In this document: in pieces, positions 8,181 through 14,704 of the stretch
How the letters are laid out: the number at the start of each line of letters is the position of its first letter
Position numbering within the stretch: the stretch's first letter is position 1
DNA from: Chrysochromulina parva
Lineage: Eukaryota > Haptophyta > Prymnesiales > Chrysochromulinaceae
NCBI GenBank assembly: GCA_002887195.1
Contig: PJAB01001408.1
Span: 1-14,704, forward strand
Length of the DNA stretch: 14,704 nt
Direction of reading: 5' to 3'
Made by a program: the position numbers and the translations under genes
The notes under the pieces: generated by a model
What the model was told of the DNA's origin: nothing
Seen by the model: the letters and a program-made list of their open reading frames with translations, nothing else
Database searches by the model: none

Positions 8181-9257
8181 TTAACTGTGGAGCAGCTTCA
8201 GCACCTCCTCGGCACAAGGCGCGTCGCAACGATGACTCTCACAGAGCGTGCGCGCGGTGCTGCCGTCGGCGGCACGCGCCTCGGCCGGAGCGCCTCGGGC
8301 CAGCAGCAGCGCGGCCACACCCGCCGGATCACATTTGAATCCTTCCTCGACGCGCGCTCCCGCCAGAGCCAGGTCGATGCAGCATGCGTGCAAAGCCGTT
8401 CGACCCTCCGCATCGATGGCGTCGGCGCGCGCGCCGGCGTCGAGAAGGAGTGTGCAGAGGTCCAGGCGCCCCTGATTCGCCGCGAGCATGAGCGCCGTCC
8501 GCCCCGTCTCGTGCCGTGCGTCTACGGGAGCGCCTGTGAATAGGATCGTTTGAACGAGTTTCGTCGAGATCCGTTCCGGTCGTAGGCATGAGATGTGGAC
8601 GGCGAGGCAGAGGGCGTTCATGCGGTGCTCGTCGAGCGCCTCGCCATTCGCGTGCCGCAGCGCCTCGCGCACCGCGCGCATGTCCTCGCTCTCAGGCTCA
8701 GCATCCTCGCACTGACCGATAGCCGAGAGCAGAGCGCCAACCGCCGCCGGTTCGGGTGGGTCTGGCAGCAGCTCGACAGCCGGTGGTTTCAGGCCACGCT
8801 CGATTGCCACGCTCACATAGAAGCGGCACTCGGCCACCGCCGCCCGCTCGCCGGCCGTGTCGCCGGCGCGGTGACATGCCTCGAGCAGACGCCCGGCCAC
8901 CTTGGCGGCGAGCACGGGCGCTGAGAAGCAGGCCGAGCCGAGGGAGAGGCCTTCGAGGAGGCGCGTACGGGCCGCCGCAAGCTCTTGGTTGAGGATCTCG
9001 CAGTCGTCGCGTGTGAAGTGTGCACCCACCTCGGCGGCGGCGAGCTTGAGGTGGCAGAGGCCGAGGTTGGAGAGCAGCGGTAGCCGATTCTCATCCAGGA
9101 CGGCCTCTGCGAGCGCAGCCTCGTAAGCGACGACTGCGTCTGAGATGTTGCCAGTGCGGAAGAGCTCGTTGGCCTCGTGGCGTTTGAGCTGCTCGTTCAC
9201 AGTGAGCGAGATGCGCTGCTGGTACGTCATGTCGGCTTTTTCGGCTTTCGTCGCCAT
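8181..9257 (-). CDS. TPR and ankyrin repeat protein
   Basis: A 358-residue protein, probably a cytosolic scaffold for protein-protein contacts. Residues about 25-150 form TPR-like helices: HEANELFRTGNISDAVVAYE and then SNLGLCHLKLA follow the pattern of TPR co-chaperone domains. Residues about 209-355 are ankyrin repeats; the best is TGRTALMLAANQGRLDLCTL (251-270) with LLDAGARADAIDA, followed by EGRTALHACCIDLALAG, LLLARGAPAEARAADGSTAR and a partial last repeat. The ATG at 9257 is the natural start (MATKAEKADM). It is intronless, carries none of the GACGGCGC motifs of the flanking genes, and lies in the same orientation as both minus-strand neighbours. The partner and pathway cannot be told from sequence. 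Confidence 0.85.
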   Translation of the reverse strand: MATKAEKADMTYQQRISLTVNEQLKRHEANELFRTGNISDAVVAYEAALAEAVLDENRLPLLSNLGLCHLKLAAAEVGAHFTRDDCEILNQELAAARTRLLEGLSLGSACFSAPVLAAKVAGRLLEACHRAGDTAGERAAVAECRFYVSVAIERGLKPPAVELLPDPPEPAAVGALLSAIGQCEDAEPESEDMRAVREALRHANGEALDEHRMNALCLAVHISCLRPERISTKLVQTILFTGAPVDARHETGRTALMLAANQGRLDLCTLLLDAGARADAIDAEGRTALHACCIDLALAGARVEEGFKCDPAGVAALLLARGAPAEARAADGSTARTLCESHRCDAPCAEEVLKLLHS

Positions 9258-9390
9258 AGACGTTAGTTATACTTGTAGGGACGTGTCACTTGGAAAAGGC
9301 GAGCACCTCGCGAACTTTTGTATTTTAGGTGGACTCGAATCGTCTTTCCGCGTACCAGGCGTCAGAGCTCTTGAAAGGCATGGTTGCAAG

Positions 9391-10080
9391 TCAGCTGCGC
9401 CTGCGCCGCCGAGCCTCCCCAGTGACGCGTCGCCACCAATGCCGACGCCACCACTGCGAGCCCACGATGGTCTTTGGCGGACAAGTGATTGCATCGTTGA
9501 GCCGCTCGTGGATTTCCCACTCCTCATCATGCATCTCGGGCAAGTACCCGACGAGGAGATGGCACAAATGGAGAGGCGCCAGGCCAGATGAGATCTTGGC
9601 CTCGAGGATCTCAAGCGCGGCGAGATTGATGCGCACTTTGCTACCGGCGCGAGATCGCTCGTCCGTGCACTGTCCGCGTTTCGCATCGACACGCACCAGT
9701 AGCACCGGGGCGTGCGCACGGCTCGAGCGACAGGATCCCTTGAGGATGAAGGTGGCGTTCTTGTCATCAGACGTGAATTCAAATGAGAGCCGTGCGGCGC
9801 CCAACGTCGCGCGACCTCGTGCGATGGTGTCTCGACTCGTCTCCGTGCGTATGTGCTCCTCGATGCGGAGCCGCGCGAGACGCTTCCCGGCTCTGGTAAG
9901 TCTGCCTCGTGCTGCGGTGTCCAGTCCAAACTCATCCCTTTGCAATCGTTCGCGGAAGCCAGCTTCGACCGCAAGGCGCGCGGCAACGTCCGATGCGCGT
10001 TGGAAAACATTGCGATCGGAGCAATCGGAGCTCAGCAGCGCGGGCAGCGACGCCAGGTGCGCTCGGAGCCGGTCGTCCAT
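9391..10080 (-). CDS. Hypothetical protein, C-terminus uncertain
   Basis: A 229-residue reading frame starting MDDRLRAHLASLPALL in a good context (CCACATGG). The frame is open a further 20 codons upstream, but only to GTG. I do not recognise it. Residues about 1-75 look alpha-helical and arginine-rich; about 85-190 look like a mixed alpha/beta domain (LSFEFTSDDKNATFILKG, VLLVRVDAKRGQC, LLVGYLPEMHDEEWEIHERL). The last 25 residues (QWWRRHWWRRVTGEARRRRR) are composition-biased and may be read-through into an unrecognised intron or UTR, so the 3' end should be treated with caution. Confidence 0.5.
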   Translation of the reverse strand: MDDRLRAHLASLPALLSSDCSDRNVFQRASDVAARLAVEAGFRERLQRDEFGLDTAARGRLTRAGKRLARLRIEEHIRTETSRDTIARGRATLGAARLSFEFTSDDKNATFILKGSCRSSRAHAPVLLVRVDAKRGQCTDERSRAGSKVRINLAALEILEAKISSGLAPLHLCHLLVGYLPEMHDEEWEIHERLNDAITCPPKTIVGSQWWRRHWWRRVTGEARRRRRS

Positions 10081-10354
10081 GTGGAGCTCGATTTGTGGAA
10101 ATGCGTGCGGAGGGAGCAAAAGACGAGCAAAGTATGCCACGACAACTGATGCGTCACATTAAATGCGAGCAGCCGGTTTTGGCTCTGAAATGTAAAGCCG
10201 TCACGGGCGTTTGCGGAATCGAAATTCACTTTTTGTTCGATTGCTCTTGCCACCCGCGCCTACCCCGCCCAACTCCGCGCCCGCGCGCAGCCGAACGCCG
10301 TCGGCCACGCGGAGCAGGCCCTCGTCCTCGGCCTCGGCGCCGCTCGTTGATTCG
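10081..10354. promoter_or_regulatory. Divergent intergenic region, possible bidirectional promoter
   Basis: The minus-strand gene starting at 10080 and the plus-strand gene starting at 10355 diverge from here. The centre (about 10140-10240) is relatively AT-rich with CATTAAATGC and TCACTTTTTGTTCG, unlike the GC-rich coding flanks. No defined TATA or initiator was recognised. The plus-strand frame is open through 10211-10354, but without an ATG. Confidence 0.35.
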
Positions 10355-11269
10355 ATGGGCCGCCGGCTGCAGCCAGTTGAGAAGAAGGCGCCGCCGAAGA
10401 AGAAGGAGGTCGACCAGGTCGCCGTGCTCAAGGAACGGCTCGCCAAGGGGCACCGGCTGAACGACGAGGAGCTCGCGCAGCTCGAGCTCGCGGCGGTCGC
10501 GCGCTGGCACGATCTGCAGCGAGAGGACGAAGCGGAGGCGCAAAAGGCGCGCGAGCGCGCGGCAGAGTTCGAGAGGCAGCGTGAGCAGCAGATACAGACG
10601 GAGCTCCGGCAGCTGAAGAGCGTGGCGACTGCGGAGCGCGTCAACCCGAGGCGCGCGGACCGCACGGTCTCCGACGAGCTGCGCGAGCTGCGTGAGCTCC
10701 GCGACGCCGCTGCGCGTGACCGGGAGATGCTCGACGAGGCGGTCTCGCGTGAGCTCGAGGAGCTGAGGCAGTGGCAGGTGCAGCGCGCGAGCCAACGGCA
10801 GGAGATGGAGGCGCGGCAGCAGCAGCAGCAGCACCAACCGCCGTCGCCGCCGCAGCTGCCGCCGCCGCCGTCGCAGCAGCAGGCGGCGCGCACGGCGCCG
10901 GCGGGCGGCTCAGCCGCCGAAGAAGGTCTCTCCCTTGCCGTCTACGGCGATGGCTATGACGACGACGCGACCGACGCAGCAGCCGGCGGCGGCCCCCTGC
11001 CGACGCCCTTGTCAGCAGGCTCCGAGGAGGCGCGCGGTGCTCGCACGCCGGGTGCGGTCGTGAGCTTCGCGCGTGATTGGGTGGCGGCGGCGGCGGAGGC
11101 CGCGGCTGAGGAGAAGGAGGCGGCCAAGGCTGCGGCCGCGGCCAGAGCCGCGGCTTCCGCGGCCGCCGCGGCGGCGTCGTATCGGCAAAAGGCGCCCGCG
11201 GAGCTGGCTGTGCCCAACAGCGGCGACGACGCGGCGGTGGGCCCCTCCGGCGGCGGCCGCGGTGTGAGC

Positions 11270-11308
<39 letters not shown>

Positions 11309-13648
11309 TCGAGTCGCTCTGGCGTTCCGCGCGCCCCCACCGCCACCTCCGCCCCCTCCGCCGCCGCCGCCCCCTCCGCCGCCGCCGCCGCCCCCTCAGC
11401 CGCCGCCGCCAAACGGCGCCCGGCCTTGCCGCCGGCGCGCAAGGAGGTCGATCCCGAGATTGCGCTGCGAGACGCCGCCTTTGACGACTTCCGCCTGGAG
11501 CGTCGCCGATTGGCGGAGCAATCAAACGAGCCGGTGCCGCCGCTCGCCAGGCTCGAGGAGCTGTGGGAGAGTCTGCCGCAGCAGGTGCGCTTGCGCTTCG
11601 AGCGCGGCGCGGCGGCGCGCCTCAAGAGTGCGGGCCACGCGTGGGAGAAACACTCGGCGTCGGCCGCCCCGAACGGGGCTGTGAACGTGGCTGTGAACGT
11701 CGCAGCGGCGGTCGAGGGTGGTCCGTCCGCCATGTCGGAGGCCGAGGCGGCCGGCAGCGGCGCCGGCGCGCCCATGATTCACGAGAGGCGCGCCGACTTT
11801 CGGGGGGGGGGCTACGGCAGCGGCGGGGGCTACGGCAGCGGCGGGGGCTACGGCGGGTACGGCAGCGACGGGTACGGCAGCAGCGGCGGCGGCGGCGGGT
11901 ACGCTCGCCATCTGACGAAGCTGCCCAGCCATGCGGGCGACAAGCCCGCCGCTCGCCGCCGCCTGCCGCTCTCGTCCCCCCCCCAACTGACGAAATCGCC
12001 GCCGGCGCCTCGCGAGGGGAGTGGCCTCGCCGATGTTCTCAGTGCGCTCGGGCTCTGCGGGCTGATGGCGATGCTCATCCTGCGCCTGGCTGTGTGTGCG
12101 CCGGCCGTGGCGGGCTCGTCAGCTTCGTTGGAGCTCGTGGCGGAGCTCAGGGCCCACGACGGCGCGGGTGCCCACGACGGCGCGGGTGCCCGCCGCCTTG
12201 CCGCGGCGTCTTCGCCGCCGCCGCCGTCGCCGCCGCCACCGTCGCCGTCGCCGCCCCCTGACAGCGCCGCGGCCGCGGCCGCCTCAGCGTCGCGGCAGTG
12301 GCCGTTGATCAACGCGTCGTCCACGCTGGCCGCCGATGCCGCCCGGCTGGGCCTCGTGGTGCAGCGCGCGGCCGCCCGGTACGAGGCCGTCCTGGGCGCC
12401 GAGCTGGGCGCCGAGTTGGGCGCGAGCTGCGCCGGTAACGTCGACGATGTCACGGCCGAGGGGACGTTGTGGCTTGGGCTTGGGGCGGGGTCCGCGCTGC
12501 TCCATCTGAGCGCCGTCGTGGTGGCGGTGCTCCTCTTCGCGCAGCTCGGCCGTCAGCTCTACGTGCGCGTGCGAGGCTCGTGTGGCGGCTGCCCAACAGG
12601 CCACGCGTCCGCCCACGACGGCGCCGCCACCACTGGCGCCGGCGCGTCGTGGTGGGCGCCACGTGGCACCGACGACGGCGCAGAGCCCTCGCAGCCGCTG
12701 CTCGACTCGGGCGCCGTGATGGGCGCCACGTCCCCTCGCGCCCAGCCAACGGCAGCCTCACGGGGGGGGTGGGACGCGGCGCCCATCACGGCGCCATGGT
12801 CCACCCTTGCCCTCGCTGAGCTCTTCCTTGCCGCCTACGCCGCCCAAGCGATGGCCACGCGCACCACCGCCGCTGCGGCCGCCGCAGAGGCCGCGGCGGC
12901 CGCGGCGGCCGCGCCCTATGCTGACCCCTCCCCTCCTCCATCTCGCGGCCGTTGGTTCGCCCCCCCGCCCCCCGCCCCCCCCCCGCCGCCTACCTCCCCC
13001 GCGCTGCAAGCGCTGTGGCGAGCGCTGCGGACTCTGGTGCTCGGTGACACAGGCTCGCTCTCCCATCGATGGCTCCTCGGCTGCGCCACCCTGCTACTGC
13101 TCGCCGCCACCCTTCGCACTCTCCAGGTACGTTGATTGCCTCTGATGAGCTGCCTTGCATGCACGCGCTCACCACGACGCCTCGTGCAGTACGTCGCGTG
13201 CCTCTGATGAGCTGCCTTGCATGCACGCGCTCACCACGGCGCCTAGTGCAGTACGTGGCGTGCCACTGATGAGCTGCCTTGCATGCACGCGCTCACCACG
13301 GTGCCCTCCCCTCGCTCCCCACAGGTGTGCTTCTGGCGTCGCCGCGTCGCGAGTGCGGCCGCGGCCGCGAGCGCTGCGGTGAACGCCGCGGCGGCGATGC
13401 CGGCGCGCGCGGCGCCGTCACGGGCGACCCCAGGCGCCGTCGCGGGCGCGGCGGGAGTACCGGTAGGAGGAGGGGCACCAAAGCCGCCCACGACGGCGCC
13501 GGCGGACAAGGGCGGCGGCGCCATTGACGAAACTCGAAAGAAGGCCGTGGCTCGCGTCGTGGGTGCACATGGGTGCGGCCCGCCGCGCGCGCTGCCGCCA
13601 GGGCGCACGTCGGGTGTGCCGCCGCCGCCGCCGCCGCCGCCTCCACCT

Positions 13649-13694
<46 letters not shown>

Positions 13695-13966
13695 AGCCGC
13701 CCTTGGGCCTCCTCGGCGACCTTTTGAGCCGCCTTGTGCCCTTGACCCCAGGGGTGACCTTGGCCGGCGCTCAGGACGGCGCGACGCCTGGCGCATCCGC
13801 TGCGCTCAGGGCGCCCGGCACGGCGCTCCCACCGCCGATGCCGACCGTGCCCGGTACGGCGCCCGGCGTGCACCGCCCACGTGCTCCACCCGCGGGCTCC
13901 GAGCGCGGCGGTGCCCAACACGGCGCGGTCCCACTCGCGGCGAACAAGCCCAAGTCGCTCGTCTGA
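10355..13966 (+). CDS. Coiled-coil, low-complexity multi-pass membrane protein, two exons
   Basis: Exons 10355-13126 and 13325-13966 give about 1137 residues. I do not recognise a family. Residues about 10-155 are a charged Arg/Glu/Gln-rich region with strong coiled-coil character (KERLAKGHRLNDEELAQLE, DELRELRELRDAAARDRE). A Gln/Pro, Ala and Gly-rich region follows, including a GGYGSGGGYGS stretch at about 482-516. Four hydrophobic segments lie near residues 560-585 (LGLCGLMAMLILRLAV), 703-732 (LLHLSAVVVAVLLF), 815-835 (LALAELFLAAYAAQA) and 904-926 (WLLGCATLLLLAATL). Exon 2 encodes an Ala-rich stretch, a run of 25 prolines and a low-complexity tail ending KPKSLV. The first ATG in frame is used. 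The joint LQ|VCFWRRR keeps phase 0 and extends the last membrane helix into a basic stop-transfer sequence, which supports the splice. Confidence 0.75.
11810..11903 (+). repeat. Gly/Tyr/Ser-rich repeat (GGYGSG) in the coiled-coil membrane protein
   Basis: Degenerate 15-bp units (GGCTACGGCAGCGGC variants) encode GGYGSGGGYGSGGGYGGYGS and a related continuation. The Tyr/Gly spacing resembles low-complexity phase-separating or RNA-binding protein segments, though that function is only an analogy. The region also has long G runs at the DNA level. Confidence 0.8.
13127..13324 (+). other. Intron of the coiled-coil membrane protein gene (198 nt, phase 0)
   Basis: The donor is CTCCAG|GTACGT and the acceptor GCTCCCCACAG|GTGTGC. 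Read-through stops at 13133-13135. The intron consists of three tandem 62-nt units, each with CTGATGAGCTGCC and GCATGCACGCGCTCACCACG. The tail of the third unit (CTCCCCACAG) matches the acceptor of the 4779-4940 array in the gp210 gene, an unrelated gene more than 8 kb away. Confidence 0.85.
13139..13324 (+). repeat. Three tandem 62-bp units inside the intron
   Basis: Units start at 13139, 13201 and 13263 (CCTCTGATGAG, CCTCTGATGAG, CCACTGATGAG) and are each 62 bp. Each unit boundary region holds GTGCAGTACGT (13189 and 13251), matching the real donor GTACGT at 13127 and preceded by an AG. So each unit resembles a complete mini-intron with donor, branch-point-like GCTCAC and AG. Confidence 0.95.
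13619..13693 (+). repeat. CCG trinucleotide tract encoding 25 prolines
   Basis: Mostly CCG codons with a few CCT/CCA interruptions give an uninterrupted run of 25 prolines. Such tracts are prone to length change by slippage and could bind profilin-, SH3- or WW-type partners; that is a general property of polyproline, not shown here. Confidence 0.9.
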
Positions 13967-14114
13967 CGTCAGCGAGGCATTGCACATGACACCCCTCGAA
14001 CACGGAGGCGCGCGTGAAGACGCGGGCGAGGTGCCCACGGAGGCGCGCGAGACGGGAGAGGAGAGCCTCTGGTCACTCATTAAATTTTGACAGCCCGACA
14101 CAGCCAAAGGTTAC
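13967..14114. other. 3' flank of the coiled-coil membrane protein gene
   Basis: The region begins directly after the TGA at 13964-13966. ATTAAA at 14079-14084, in a short AT-rich patch (CATTAAATTTTGAC), is a variant polyadenylation signal and could end the transcript about 110 nt after the stop. No other feature was seen. Confidence 0.35.
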
Positions 14115-14585
14115 ATGTCACACACACCAGTCGCGTCTGTCGTGTTACGTAACGTTCACACACCGTGCGAGCCGCGAACGGCTATGACTTCGCAAAAGCG
14201 CAAGGAGAACGTGTGCGCGCTCACGCGCTACTACGCGCGCGCGCGCGCTCCGTCGCTCGCCGTGCTCAACGTGTGCGTCGGGTGCGATCGCTGCACGCGC
14301 ACACCGCACCGCCCTCGCACACGGAATCCATCGAGTCCGCTCAGGTGCTTTCCTCCATGGTGCCCTGCTGGCATTCCGGGAGCACACGTGCGTCTCCCTT
14401 TGTCTCTCTCATGACTGTGATTTTTTCCGCGTGCCTTTCCGCAGTCCCGCGCCGCCGCCGACCAGTACGCCTCCCTCCTCTCCAACCCCGCGTGCTTTTC
14501 ACTGCCACGTGACTGCCCAATCCTGAGGCCCCGAGCTGGGCTGCCTCTCTCGAGCGGAGGGCATGCGACTCTCCGTTCGCGATGA
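14115..14585 (+). CDS. Possible spliced gene fragment, unrecognised
   Basis: A tentative model with exons 14115-14387 (alternative ATG at 14184) and 14445-14585. The proposed 57-nt intron has a GTGCGT donor at 14388, a pyrimidine-rich run (CTCTCTCATGACTGTGATTT then TTTCCG) and GCAG at 14441-14444. Joining is phase 0 and gives ...CPAGIPGAH|SRAAADQYASLLSNPAC, which reads as plausible protein; a stop follows at 14583-14585. The first exon is Arg/Cys-rich and could be UTR or partly another intron (CTCAG at 14340-14344 is an alternative acceptor). No family is recognised, and the gene may continue beyond the window. Confidence 0.25.
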
Positions 14586-14704
14586 GCTTCGGAGCCACAC
14601 GCCGCACGCGATCCCCCTCATACTTCCGGCATGCTGTGGGCTGTTGCATGCCTGCGTCGAGACCCATCAAGCGCCCTTCGAGCTTGCAGCCGCTCGTGGT
14701 CCCA

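Noticed and set aside
11340..11410. Ala/Pro-rich repeat as a distinct functional motif
   Set aside because: It is ordinary GCC/CCC low-complexity expansion typical of very GC-rich genes; no specific signal can be supported.
10201..11775. Long minus-strand frames rich in Ser, Arg and Ala
   Set aside because: These are antisense shadows of GC-rich coiled-coil and low-complexity coding sequence, where stop codons are rare in all frames.
13189..13257. Recursive splice sites (zero-length exons) inside the 13127 intron
   Set aside because: At the unit boundaries AG and GT overlap (CAGTACGT) rather than forming AG|GT, so classical ratchet sites are not present; kept only as a testable idea.

Overview
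This is nuclear DNA from a GC-rich eukaryote. The evidence is spliceosomal introns (GT...AG, all phase 0), a nuclear-pore membrane protein gene, a TPR-ankyrin protein, long Ala/Gly/Pro runs, and no bacterial operon or ribosome-binding-site signals. The GTGCGY/GTACGY splice donors, high GC and intron-like repeat families fit a unicellular alga such as a haptophyte or pelagophyte; this placement is an inference from style, not from a marker gene.

Layout: 177-5926 (+) is an essentially complete gp210/NUP210-type nuclear-pore glycoprotein gene, which I assemble as five exons with four phase-0 introns. 6319-6747 (+) is a small unrecognised acidic protein. 7166-7975, 8181-9257 and 9391-10080 (all -) are three apparently intronless genes: a concanavalin-A-like (DUF1349-type) protein, a TPR-plus-ankyrin protein and an unrecognised protein. 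10355-13966 (+) is a two-exon gene for a coiled-coil, low-complexity protein with about four membrane segments. 14115-14585 (+) may be part of a further spliced gene. No tRNA, rRNA, CRISPR array or autonomous transposon was seen.

The most interesting content is in the introns. Introns of two unrelated genes (gp210 and the 10355 gene) share a core containing GCATGCA and GCTCACCACGGCGCC, followed by a pyrimidine-rich stretch and CAG; GCTCAC in it resembles a branch point. Two gp210 introns begin with a 42-44 nt near-copy of the start of the exon that follows them, as if born by local duplication. One forms an 81-bp array that is in frame whether or not it is spliced, and the 10355 gene's intron is three 62-bp units. 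A fragment of the core (GCTCANGACGGCGC and GCTCGGTACGGCGC forms) is also scattered about 20 times through the exons of the same two genes, in two different reading frames, and is almost absent from the middle block. I read this as an introner-like family that makes introns and may have left exonic footprints. Other introns contain short tandem arrays of branch-point-like sequences.
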